Shown here: one piece after another, positions 1 to 6,715 of the stretch | How positions within the stretch are numbered: position 1 is the stretch's first letter | How the letters are laid out: every line of letters begins with the position of its first letter | From: an uncultured Verrucomicrobiota bacterium | Lineage (GTDB): Bacteria > Verrucomicrobiota > Verrucomicrobiia > Methylacidiphilales > Verrucolacustridaceae | DNA: 11,572 nt | Reading direction: 5' to 3' | Assembly (NCBI GenBank): GCA_903905395.1 | Contig: CAIVGD010000084.1 | Location: 1 to 11,572, forward strand | Translations under genes and position numbers: made by a program | The notes under the pieces: generated by a model | Seen by the model: only the letters and a program-made list of their open reading frames with translations | Databases searched by the model: none | Told to the model about the DNA's origin: nothing

Positions 1-657
1 GTGCCGAAGTTCGAGGCCATCTTCAAAGACATGCTGGGGGGCAGGCCCCTCCCCATGATCACCCAGATGGTCATGGATCTGAGCCGCTTCATTCAGAATA
101 ATTTTATCCTCATCGCCATTGCCATCACGGTGGTCGTGGTTGGGTCGCGCTTTCTCATGCGTCTTCCCGGAGTGGCGGCCGCTGTGGATAATTACAAACT
201 GAAGATCCCCCTCTTCGGGGATATGCTGACCAAGACCTCCGTGGCGCGCTTCAGCCGTACTCTTGGCACACTGGTTTCTTCCGGAGTGCCGATCCTGCAA
301 GCCCTCCAGATCACGCGCGACACCGCGGGCAATCTGCGGGTGAGCAAGGCTGTGGAAAATATTCACGACAGCGTGAAAGAGGGGGAATCTATGGTAACTC
401 CGATGGAAGCGAGCCAGATTTTTCCGCCCATGGTCGTCTCCATGGTTCAGGTCGGCGAAGAAACCGGACAGTTGCCCGATATGTTGACCAAGGTGGCGGA
501 TGTATTTGAAGAGGAGGTGGACAACTCCGTGGCCGGTCTGACCTCGCTCCTCGAGCCGGTGATGATCGTACTCCTCGCCTTGGTCGTCGGCACGATCGTC
601 GTCGCCCTTTTCCTCCCGCTCATCACCATCATCCAGGATCTGACTGGCGGCACCTAG
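1..657 (+). CDS. pilC: Type IV pilus inner-membrane platform protein PilC (type II secretion F family), C-terminal part
   Basis: This is the second half of a PilC/GspF protein, the polytopic inner-membrane platform on which pilus ATPases drive pilin assembly. The 218 visible residues hold a membrane segment at about 34-53 and then the second cytoplasmic T2SSF domain, recognisable by KIPLFGDMLTKTSVARFSRT (68-87), LVSSGVPILQAL (91-102) and the VGEETGQLPDML stretch (151-162). A final membrane helix lies at about 186-208. Full PilC proteins are near 400 residues, so roughly the first half is outside the window. The GTG at base 1 is therefore an internal valine codon, not a start. The SSGVPILQAL style fits PilC better than GspF, but the two are hard to separate from this half alone. 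A DUF3431 gene follows 18 bp downstream on the same strand. Confidence 0.86.
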   Translation: MPKFEAIFKDMLGGRPLPMITQMVMDLSRFIQNNFILIAIAITVVVVGSRFLMRLPGVAAAVDNYKLKIPLFGDMLTKTSVARFSRTLGTLVSSGVPILQALQITRDTAGNLRVSKAVENIHDSVKEGESMVTPMEASQIFPPMVVSMVQVGEETGQLPDMLTKVADVFEEEVDNSVAGLTSLLEPVMIVLLALVVGTIVVALFLPLITIIQDLTGGT

Positions 658-675
658 CCGGCGGGTCGCCGCCCG

Positions 676-1341
676 ATGCTGGAGGTGGTCGTTTGCCGTT
701 GTGGGGAAGACTTGGCTTGGACGCGAAATCTTCCACGGGGGGTCACCCTCACCATTTACGACAAAACTCCGGCACCGGATCCCGGATGGCCGGGTTCCCA
801 ATCCCTGCCCAACGCGGGGCGGGAAGCCCACACCTGGCTTCATCATCTCGTGGAACGCTACGATGAACTGGCGGACATGACCGTCTTCACCCAGGGCCAC
901 CCATTCGATCATGCGCCGGATCTCCATCGGGTGATCCGCCATCTCGCGCAGGCGGAAGGTGCCACTCCCGATTTTTGGTGGCTGGGTTTTCTTTGGGAAA
1001 CGGATGACGCCCGCGGACATCCTTCGTTTATTCACTGGACGAAGAACCGGGAGCGAAGATCCCTCGATCTGGCAGGTTTTTTTCAAAAGCTCTGGGGCGA
1101 GCCCGCTCCCTCGCACGTGCGGTATGTGGGCGGGGGTCAGTTCGCGCTTTCGCGTCAGGCGGCGCATCGTAGGCCGCGCGAATTTTACGAACGTGCCCGC
1201 GAGATTTCGCTCTCGTTCCCTGACGCCGCCCACGCACTGGAAAGGACGTGGGATCGGGTGTTTCTAGCACCCCCTTTGGATCCAGCCCTGTTCGGCCCAT
1301 CCGGTCTCCGCCTGCTCAAGCCGGTGCGGCCGAAAGTTTAG
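676..1341 (+). CDS. DUF3431 domain-containing protein
   Basis: The 221-residue product matches my memory of the DUF3431 family, an uncharacterised domain common in fungi and scattered in bacteria, some of whose members sit beside glycosyltransferases. Recognisable blocks are the N-terminal strand with CRCGEDLAWTRNLP (7-20), TIYDK (26-30), the LPNAGREAHTWLHHLVERYD stretch (44-63), FTQGHPFDH (71-79), and a late GGGQFALSR (152-160) followed by HALERTWDRVF (186-196). The length is normal for the domain alone. No signal peptide or membrane segment is visible, so it is probably cytoplasmic. The ATG is the first start after the in-frame TAG of the upstream pilC, so the start is well fixed, although no good ribosome binding site precedes it. 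It may share a transcript with pilC (18 bp gap). A glycosyltransferase-like role is only a guess. The 3' end faces the next gene, 14 bp away. Confidence 0.78.
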   Translation: MLEVVVCRCGEDLAWTRNLPRGVTLTIYDKTPAPDPGWPGSQSLPNAGREAHTWLHHLVERYDELADMTVFTQGHPFDHAPDLHRVIRHLAQAEGATPDFWWLGFLWETDDARGHPSFIHWTKNRERRSLDLAGFFQKLWGEPAPSHVRYVGGGQFALSRQAAHRRPREFYERAREISLSFPDAAHALERTWDRVFLAPPLDPALFGPSGLRLLKPVRPKV

Positions 1342-1355
1342 AACCTGGTATTTTT

Positions 1356-2216
1356 TTAAGGCGCGGCGGTGGGTGGAGCTTTGGCTCCGATGCGGGCCTG
1401 CAATGTCGAAAGTCTTTCCCGTAAGCTGGAAGGCAGCATGACGGTGCCCCCTTGGATTTCCACCTCCCCCGCCTCGTTCCTACGGAGCGTGGGTTTATCC
1501 ACTCCCTCCTGCCGGGTTTCCTCGCGGAGAAGATTGCCGTCGGCATTGACCACGGTGATGCGGTGCGTGCCGGCGGCCGTCGCGTAGAGGAGGTGCAGAT
1601 GGTTTTGGGCGTCGAATTCCGCCGTTGGTTTTCCGAGCGGCAGGTAGGGTCCCAACCGGCGGACGCCATAGACGATGTTTTGTTCCGGAACCTCCACTTT
1701 TAGGTAGAGCCCGACATTTGGGTCCTCGTAAAATTTAAGCAGGGAGTAGATCCGACGATCCTTGCCGTCTCCCCGGGGCACGCTCCAGATCACCTCGCCA
1801 CGGCCGATGAGGAAGTTGAGCGATTCGGTAAGGAGGGTTTCCCCCGATGGCAGGCGGATCGATGCGCGGGCCTGATACCCGCCCGTATCCCGGACGAGGT
1901 AATAGGGAGCCAAGTCCACAGAAATGGCGGTGGATTCCCCGGGTTTGAGGGTTTTTTCCGGAAGAGATAAAGGACGTTCCGGTTTGATCAACATTCCATC
2001 GAGGGATTGCACGATCATCTCGAGCCAGGGTTGGCCGTTGACTTCGGTCAAGTGGAGTTCCCCCGCGCTAAGATTTTTCATCCGGACGGTAAAGGGGATT
2101 GGAGAGAACTGAAGATACGCAGTCTTGGGAGTTTCCAGACGAACATCCACCTGGGCCCATCCCGTGATCGGAGACAGGAGTAGAAGCCAAAGGAGGAGGG
2201 AAGGAAACCGGATCAT
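1356..2216 (-). CDS. Secreted protein of unknown function, beta-rich, lineage-type
   Basis: I do not recognise this family. The chosen ATG at 2216 opens directly on a signal peptide: MIR, a hydrophobic core of leucines (about 4-16), and a likely signal peptidase I site after GWA at residue 21, giving a mature start at QVDVRLE. The open frame extends 45 codons further upstream, but that part has no protein-like character. The mature protein of about 265 residues looks all-beta. The first half (to about 135) resembles an immunoglobulin-like fold, with alternating hydrophobic strands and a KPGES turn. The second half contains YSLLKFYEDPNVGLYLKVEV-like and HLHLLYATAAGTHRITVVN-like stretches reminiscent of propeller or repeat blades. 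The C-terminus ends in a low-complexity APPTAAP tail. The likely location is periplasm or cell surface. It lies 94 bp downstream of the FGxW-repeat gene on the same strand, so the two may be co-transcribed. Confidence 0.66.
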   Translation of the reverse strand: MIRFPSLLLWLLLLSPITGWAQVDVRLETPKTAYLQFSPIPFTVRMKNLSAGELHLTEVNGQPWLEMIVQSLDGMLIKPERPLSLPEKTLKPGESTAISVDLAPYYLVRDTGGYQARASIRLPSGETLLTESLNFLIGRGEVIWSVPRGDGKDRRIYSLLKFYEDPNVGLYLKVEVPEQNIVYGVRRLGPYLPLGKPTAEFDAQNHLHLLYATAAGTHRITVVNADGNLLREETRQEGVDKPTLRRNEAGEVEIQGGTVMLPSSLRERLSTLQARIGAKAPPTAAP

Positions 2217-2310
2217 GACGCAGGCAATATGGATGGATGGCCAACCCCTCGGCAAGAGGGAAGGCGGAATTGCTCGGAAGCAAATCGAAGGAGTGGGGGA
2301 GAAGGCGGCC

Positions 2311-3162
2311 TTAGCTCGAAGCAAGAACCGGCTCGGTCGCGACGGGCACAACGACCACAGCGGGTGCGGGAACCTCGGGCAGTACCCGGTTCACATCTTC
2401 TAAACGCAGGGCGGCCTTGAGAGCCTTCTTCCAAGTTCCATAAAAATGCTTTTTGCAGGCGGCGGCGAAGAGGGAGGGATTGGCCCTCTTCACTTCGGGG
2501 GTGATCAGCCTCACGCCCTGTTTTTTCAGATCGAGGATGCCCTCGGCTACCGACTCCCTCGTCCAGCGTTTGCGGCGACGTATGTCCGCGTAATTGATCC
2601 CCGCACTTTCCAGAGCCCGTCCCCAGTTGCCGAAACGGCGGCGGGCCGTGGCAATGAGCTTGTTGGAGGAATCATCCATGGACTTGGAACTAAGGTCGAC
2701 CCCTTCCGACTTGAGCCGGCGGATCTCCTCGAGGATTCCCTCCTGATCCCAACTGCGGTAGCGGTAGATTTCCTCCGAAGCGAGACCAGCGGCTTCTAGG
2801 GCGGCGCGCCAGTTTCCAAAATATTTCGGCCGGATGGCGGCATAGACCATGGCGTTGTGCTGACTGAGGGCCATGGAACGGAAGGAGAGGTCGAAACCGC
2901 GGGAAGCCAGCTCACGGATCTCTTCGACAATCACCTCTTTGGACCATTTCCTATATTTCCTGACCGCTTCGTAGGAAATCCCCGCCGTCTCGACCGCCTT
3001 CTGCCAGCCCCCAAAATAGCGGATGGAAGCGGCCAGTAGTTCCTGGAAATTCAAGCGGACATGATTCGCGTAGAGGGGTTGCCCCTGGCTTTGCCAATCG
3101 CGGATTTCGGTGATCACCCGCTCAGAACTCCAACGAAGATTTTTGCGTGTTTTGATTTGCAT
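2311..3162 (-). CDS. Four tandem FGxW (HNH_repeat-like, homing-endonuclease-associated) repeats, no nuclease domain
   Basis: Nearly the whole 283-residue protein is four copies of a 62-65 residue module, at about 9-70, 71-135, 136-197 and 198-258. Each opens with a conserved tryptophan (W11, W73, W138, W200) followed by an ExIxxEIRxL-type helix and a G-x-x-L turn. Each closes with an FGxW motif (FGGW 50-53, FGNW 115-118 and 177-180, YGTW 241-244) and then an ALEAAG-like helix. This matches my recollection of the Pfam homing endonuclease associated repeat (HNH_repeat), usually found beside HNH nucleases. No HNH, GIY-YIG or LAGLIDADG motif is present. The modules are basic and helical, so nucleic acid binding is a reasonable inference. 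A Pro/Val/Ala-rich tail (261-283) follows the last repeat. The ATG at 3162 starts just before the first repeat, and a promoter-like sequence lies immediately upstream. Confidence 0.72.
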   Translation of the reverse strand: MQIKTRKNLRWSSERVITEIRDWQSQGQPLYANHVRLNFQELLAASIRYFGGWQKAVETAGISYEAVRKYRKWSKEVIVEEIRELASRGFDLSFRSMALSQHNAMVYAAIRPKYFGNWRAALEAAGLASEEIYRYRSWDQEGILEEIRRLKSEGVDLSSKSMDDSSNKLIATARRRFGNWGRALESAGINYADIRRRKRWTRESVAEGILDLKKQGVRLITPEVKRANPSLFAAACKKHFYGTWKKALKAALRLEDVNRVLPEVPAPAVVVVPVATEPVLASS

Positions 3163-3169
3163 AGAACCA

Positions 3170-3197
3170 TCGATAGACGGAAAAATGCATTTGTCAA
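3170..3197 (-). promoter_or_regulatory. Candidate sigma-70-type promoter for the FGxW-repeat gene
   Basis: Read on the minus strand, an exact TTGACA (3197-3192) is followed after 16 bp by TATCGA (3175-3170), which matches the TATAAT consensus in only three positions. The region up to 3251 is strongly AT-rich against a GC-rich background. The -10 hexamer lies only 7 bases before the ATG at 3162, so transcription from it would give a leaderless or nearly leaderless message, consistent with the lack of a ribosome binding site. The -35 match is good and the -10 is weak, so this is a prediction only. Confidence 0.35.
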
Positions 3198-3251
3198 GTC
3201 ACAGAAAGTTTGCGTATTTCTAATATATTGTTAATCAATGAGTTATTTTAA

Positions 3252-3989
3252 TTATTCCCCCTTGAATAATCTTTTTGCAAGCGAATCGGGTAGTCCCGCT
3301 TTGAGAATTTTGGCTGCGGCTTTGTCCACCTCGTACCCGACTCTTCGCAGATCGACGATTTGCTCGTGCGGGTCATACGTAACGTAGGCGGCCCGCCAAT
3401 CTCCGTCCCTCGGTTGGCCCACCGAACCCACATTGAAGAGGAATTTTCGCGCAACCTTCAATCTTTCGGGATGGACATCCACCTTGCGAAACTCGACTGG
3501 GCGCACCTCTTTTTCTTTGAGAAAAACCGCCGGACGGTGGGTGTGACCTATAAAACATAGGTTGGTTTTTTGATAAAAAAAACTCGTTTGAGCCTCGAGG
3601 CGGGTGGAGACGTAGGCCCAATTTTCCGGTCCGTCCAACGAGGCGTGAACCAGTGTCAACGGACCTTCCATATGGGTGAAAGGGAGTCGGCGCAGATAAT
3701 TTAAGTGGGCGGGGCTGAGTTGTTGTCGGGAAAAACTTAGTGCCTCTTTCGCGTCCTTTGAAAACGCGACCGGGTTTTGGGCGTGAGTCACCAGTTCATC
3801 ATGATTTCCCCGCACCACCGGACAACCGAGGGCCCGCACGACTTCCAAACACTCTGATGGATTCGCATTGTAGCCGACCAGATCCCCGATGCAGAGAGGA
3901 TGGGTGACATTCTGATCCTCCATGTCGGCCAGCACCGCCTCCAGTGCTTCCAGGTTACTGTGTACGTCTCCGAAAATTCCGTATTTCAT
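3252..3989 (-). CDS. Calcineurin-like metallophosphoesterase (YfcE/MJ0936-type)
   Basis: This is a 245-residue single-domain metal-dependent phosphodiesterase or phosphatase. All family metal-ligand motifs are present: GDVHSN (D8, H10), GDLVGY (D36), GNHDE (N62, H63), a histidine in LVHASLDG (H115) and GHTHRP (H149, H151). A NVGSVGQPRDGD stretch (186-197) near the end is typical of the small YfcE/MJ0936-like branch, which hydrolyses phosphodiesters in vitro but has no settled physiological substrate. No signal peptide is visible, so it is probably cytoplasmic. It is the last gene of the five-gene minus operon: its ATG overlaps the TGA of the TPR gene (ATGA, 3986-3989) and a GGAG lies about 8 bases upstream. 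Its coding DNA is visibly less GC-rich than the upstream operon genes. No clear hairpin terminator is seen after the TAA; an AT-rich stretch follows directly. Confidence 0.88.
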   Translation of the reverse strand: MKYGIFGDVHSNLEALEAVLADMEDQNVTHPLCIGDLVGYNANPSECLEVVRALGCPVVRGNHDELVTHAQNPVAFSKDAKEALSFSRQQLSPAHLNYLRRLPFTHMEGPLTLVHASLDGPENWAYVSTRLEAQTSFFYQKTNLCFIGHTHRPAVFLKEKEVRPVEFRKVDVHPERLKVARKFLFNVGSVGQPRDGDWRAAYVTYDPHEQIVDLRRVGYEVDKAAAKILKAGLPDSLAKRLFKGE

Positions 3990-4756
3990 TGGGAGGCTCC
4001 AATCTTACCCTCGTCCAGTTTTTTCTCCAGTCGAAGAATCTCGCGCTCCACCACCTCGGGCCTCCGCGCCGGATCCGGGGGATTCCCCATGGTCTTCCGC
4101 AAACCACGGAAATACTCGAGGGCACCGCGTGAGTCCCCCGCCTTGTCCAAGGCATAGCCCACAAAGCGCTCGAGATAAGGCGGGGCATCCCCTTTGGCGA
4201 GAGCTAGGCGGTAACAGTCGGCCGCCGCCTGATAATCGCCCAGCCGTTGCCAATAAAGATCTCCCAATCGCTGGAAAAGAATCGCCTTCTCCGGCACCGC
4301 CTTGGTACCCCGCTCCAAAAGATCCCGCCCAGCTTCCACCCATCGGCGGGCTTCGATCCTCCGCCGCGTCTCATTCGGCTCCCCTCCATACTTCTCGGCG
4401 GCCACCGCCGCATTCCAAGCCAGATGCCAGGAAGCCGTGTCCCAAAAGACCGCCACTCTCGGTTGTAGGACCGTCGCCAACTCGAGAGAACTCCGCACCC
4501 GCATCCACTGCTGCTCCTCCCACGCGCCGTGCGCCTGCAACATCAGCGCATTGGCCGCCAATCCGCGAAATCCACCCAAAGCCGCCAAGGCCAACCCTTG
4601 CCCCACCTTTTCGCGGATCGCCACCGCCGTGGGCCCGCTGAACCCGTAGGTGGCCTTCCTCTGCTCCCGAGTCATCTCCTTTTCCCAGGGAACTTTCGCC
4701 CCGCCCCAAATCAGCAGGAGCCCGATCGCCCCGCCCACCGCAAGGACCGGCTTCAA
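3986..4756 (-). CDS. Membrane-anchored TPR protein of the ABC operon
   Basis: The 256-residue product begins with a short hydrophobic segment (residues 3-19, KPVLAVGGAIGLLLIWGGAK) that looks like a membrane anchor or uncleaved signal. The rest is alpha-helical. Tetratricopeptide-like repeats are clearest at about 156-189 (LFQRLGDLYWQRLGDYQAA...ALAKG) and 193-220 (YLERFVGYALDKAGDSRGAL). A region with GFRGLAANALMLQA (62-75) and the W-rich VFWDTASWHLAWN (103-115) precedes them. The start is TTG at 4756, overlapping the TGA of the permease gene as TTGA; a GAAGGGCGGG stretch just upstream can serve as ribosome binding site. The next in-frame ATG (residue 28) would remove the anchor, so TTG is preferred. 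TPRs usually mediate protein contacts, so a scaffold or accessory role for the adjacent transporter is inferred from the operon only. Confidence 0.72.
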   Translation of the reverse strand: MKPVLAVGGAIGLLLIWGGAKVPWEKEMTREQRKATYGFSGPTAVAIREKVGQGLALAALGGFRGLAANALMLQAHGAWEEQQWMRVRSSLELATVLQPRVAVFWDTASWHLAWNAAVAAEKYGGEPNETRRRIEARRWVEAGRDLLERGTKAVPEKAILFQRLGDLYWQRLGDYQAAADCYRLALAKGDAPPYLERFVGYALDKAGDSRGALEYFRGLRKTMGNPPDPARRPEVVEREILRLEKKLDEGKIGASQ

Positions 4757-5598
4757 ATATCCCGCCCTTCGAACGCCAACGCCGCCGCCGCAAGTAGGAT
4801 GCTCGTATAGACCGCCGAATAACCAATCACCTCAATCGTCGTCCGCCACGCCACCGCGTTCCCCGCCACAATCTCGTCGATCAGATTGTAGAGATTGAAA
4901 TCCGGGATCAGCAGGGCCACCGCCGCCAGAAAGATCCGTACTCCCCACCCCGCCGCCTCCCCCGTTTCCAGCCACTGCTCGCGTGCCACCGACTGCAGAT
5001 GTCCGATCAGGTACACCACGAGAGTCATCGCGATGACGAAGGTCGTGGAGGTCGCGATCGTGCTGAAAAACACCGCCAACGCCGCCACCACCGCCAATTT
5101 TACCCCGACGAGAAGCACCGCTTGGATCAATCGCGGATCCATCGATTCCGCTCGGATCGCCGCGACCACCGCTGGATCCGTCCCCTCACTTCCCAATAGT
5201 TGGACCTCCTTCCACTTTAACACCCCCCAGACCGCGAGAGCCATGATCCCCACCATCACTGCGAGGAGGGAAGTCAGTCCGAAGTATTTTCCAACGACAA
5301 ACTCCCATCTCCGCAAAGGGCGGGAGAGAGCAGTCAGGATGGTGCGTCGCTCAATCTCACCAGGAATCAACTGCGCCGCCCCCAGCAAACCCACGAGGAG
5401 CCCGGTCAGACTGATCGCCGCGTACCCCAGATCCTTGAGAAATTTAAACTGCTCCTGAAAAGAAAACTCGGTGAAGTAGTTGGCGCCGACCACCATCACC
5501 AACCCGAAAAGCAGGAGCACTGCAAAAACCTTCTGCCGCACCGCTTCCAAAAAAGTGTTTCCCGCGACCGCGAAAATTCTCCGGAAACAACTGCTCAT
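4753..5598 (-). CDS. ABC-2 type transporter permease
   Basis: This 281-residue integral membrane protein has about six hydrophobic segments, near 23-40, 58-76, 105-125, 158-178, 184-200 and 222-232, plus a final one at 256-276. The GEIERRTILTALSRPLRRWE block (80-99) followed by FVVGKYFG is the cytoplasmic coupling element typical of ABC-2 family permeases. A soluble loop of roughly 30 residues (128-157) separates the third and fourth helices. The ATG at 5598 overlaps the TGA of the ATPase gene (ATGA, 5595-5598). The open frame runs 51 codons further upstream inside the ATPase gene, but that extension is Gly/Arg-rich shadow sequence. With the ATPase it should form a transporter of two half-modules, most likely an exporter. 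The substrate cannot be read from the sequence. The next gene overlaps its stop codon. Confidence 0.86.
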   Translation of the reverse strand: MSSCFRRIFAVAGNTFLEAVRQKVFAVLLLFGLVMVVGANYFTEFSFQEQFKFLKDLGYAAISLTGLLVGLLGAAQLIPGEIERRTILTALSRPLRRWEFVVGKYFGLTSLLAVMVGIMALAVWGVLKWKEVQLLGSEGTDPAVVAAIRAESMDPRLIQAVLLVGVKLAVVAALAVFFSTIATSTTFVIAMTLVVYLIGHLQSVAREQWLETGEAAGWGVRIFLAAVALLIPDFNLYNLIDEIVAGNAVAWRTTIEVIGYSAVYTSILLAAAALAFEGRDI

Positions 5599-6449
5599 CG
5601 TCGTTTCTCCTCCGGCAGACTGCGTAGAAAATAATCCTCGAGCCGATCGCGCGGCGCCCCTTCCCGCATCACCTGCGCACCCCGATTTTCCAGCCAAGCC
5701 CGCAGTTCTTTCCGGCCATCCTCTTTCAAGCCGTGTACCTTCACTTCCCATTCGCTTTTTTTGGTGAGCAACTCCTCCAGTCGGCCTTCTCGTAATTTTT
5801 GGCCGCGGTGAAGGATGATCACCCGATCGGCCACGTCTTCCACCTGTTCGAGAAGATGGCTGGAAAAAATCACCGTCTTGCCGCGTGCCTTTAGTTCGAG
5901 AATGAGATCCCGGATCTCCCTCGAACCCGCCGGATCCACTCCCGCCGTCGGTTCATCCAGCATCAAAATCTCCGGATCCCCTACGAGCGCCCCGGCCAAA
6001 CCCGCTCTTTGCAGCATGCCCTTCGAGTAGGTTCTCAAAGATCTCTTCCCGGCTTCCCCTCCCAGTCGGACCAGCTCAAGCAATTCCACCACCCTGGCCT
6101 CGAGTCGGGCGCCGCCCATGCCGCTCAATTTGCCGTAGTAACGAACCAGTTCCGCCCCGCTGAGAAAAGTTGGAAAATAGGGATTTTCCGGAAGAAAACC
6201 GATTTGCCGACGAGCCGAAATGGTGCCGGCGCGGTAGCCGCAGACTTCTGCATTCCCAGCCGTCGGTCTCAGCAGACCCAGAATCAATTTCATCGCCGTA
6301 CTCTTGCCACTGCCATTGGGCCCGAGAAGACCGAACACCTCGCCCCGTTTCACCTCCATCTCCAGACTTTCCAGGGCGAGTACGCGCCCGCGGAACCAGC
6401 CGAGGGGGAACTCCTTGCGCAACCCTTGGGTGCGGACGGCGGAGGTCAC
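5595..6449 (-). CDS. ABC transporter ATP-binding protein (ABC-2 exporter type)
   Basis: This 284-residue cytoplasmic ATPase has the full set of ABC motifs: Walker A GPNGSGKST (43-51), the GFLPENPYFP Q-loop region in which Gln is replaced as in many ABC-2 ATPases (84-93), signature YSKGMLQR (141-148), Walker B ILMLDEPT with catalytic E166 (161-168), D-loop AGVDP, and H-loop H198 in SSHLLEQ. The C-terminal part (230-284) is the short regulatory tail usual in CcmA/NatA-like proteins and includes an EDYFLRSL motif. It is encoded second in the operon: its ATG overlaps the acylphosphatase stop (ATGA, 6446-6449) and its own stop overlaps the permease start. It powers transport by the neighbouring permease. 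The cargo is unknown. Confidence 0.93.
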   Translation of the reverse strand: MTSAVRTQGLRKEFPLGWFRGRVLALESLEMEVKRGEVFGLLGPNGSGKSTAMKLILGLLRPTAGNAEVCGYRAGTISARRQIGFLPENPYFPTFLSGAELVRYYGKLSGMGGARLEARVVELLELVRLGGEAGKRSLRTYSKGMLQRAGLAGALVGDPEILMLDEPTAGVDPAGSREIRDLILELKARGKTVIFSSHLLEQVEDVADRVIILHRGQKLREGRLEELLTKKSEWEVKVHGLKEDGRKELRAWLENRGAQVMREGAPRDRLEDYFLRSLPEEKRR

Positions 6450-6715
6450 TGGATTTGGAACCCTTTCCTTCCGGTCGTCGCCTCGACCTCTTCCCCGGCC
6501 GCTTCGCGGATCAAGCCAGCCAGGTGACTTTCTACAATCTCCTTTTCCATGGCCTCCACTTCTCCCCGGTCTCCCTGCAAAAAGACTTCGACTCGACCGT
6601 CGGGCAGATTGGAGGCGTATCCTGCGACCGCATAACCCTCCGCGATCTGCCGCACGCTGTAGCGAAACCCCACGCCTTGGACTCTGCCTCGGTAAGAAAT
6701 CCGCTTCGCCATCAT
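6446..6715 (-). CDS. acyP: Acylphosphatase
   Basis: This small cytoplasmic enzyme hydrolyses carboxyl-phosphate bonds such as those in acetyl phosphate or 1,3-bisphosphoglycerate. With the ATG at 6715 it has 89 residues, the usual size. Signature 1 is RGRVQGVGFRYS with catalytic R18. Signature 2 is GYASNLPDGRVEV with catalytic N36. Both catalytic residues are intact. Two ATG codons stand in tandem (6715 and 6712), and either can be the start. The frame stays open for another 35 codons upstream to an ATG at 6820, but that extension has no family counterpart. It is the first gene of the five-gene minus operon, and its TGA overlaps the start of the ABC ATPase. A functional link between acylphosphatase and the transporter is not established. 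The upstream DNA is the repeat-rich intergenic region, and I see no convincing promoter. Confidence 0.9.
   Translation of the reverse strand: MMAKRISYRGRVQGVGFRYSVRQIAEGYAVAGYASNLPDGRVEVFLQGDRGEVEAMEKEIVESHLAGLIREAAGEEVEATTGRKGFQIQ

Noticed and set aside
183..191. Perfect DnaA box (TGTGGATAA) on the plus strand
   Set aside because: It is a single copy inside the pilC coding region with no cluster of further boxes or dnaA/dnaN nearby, so chance is the best explanation.
1319..1357. Small GCCG-GTG-CGGC stem and a run of seven T after the DUF3431 gene, as a terminator
   Set aside because: The stem is only 4 bp and lies about 20 bases before the T-run, too far for an intrinsic terminator.
2246..2260. 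CCCTC-GGCAA-GAGGG hairpin between the repeat gene and the secreted-protein gene
   Set aside because: No T-run follows on the minus strand and the stem is short, so I do not call it a terminator.
2217..2351. 45-codon N-terminal extension of the secreted protein
   Set aside because: It lacks protein-like character and would bury the clear signal peptide that begins at 2216.
3922..4641. Long plus-strand open frame rich in Pro, Ser and Arg
   Set aside because: It is antisense to the TPR gene; its composition is what a GC-rich shadow frame gives, and the opposite strand has recognisable domains and coupled starts.
5599..5751. 51-codon upstream extension of the permease
   Set aside because: It overlaps the ATPase gene in another frame, is Gly/Arg-rich shadow sequence, and the ATG at 5598 gives the same 4-base overlap seen elsewhere in the operon.
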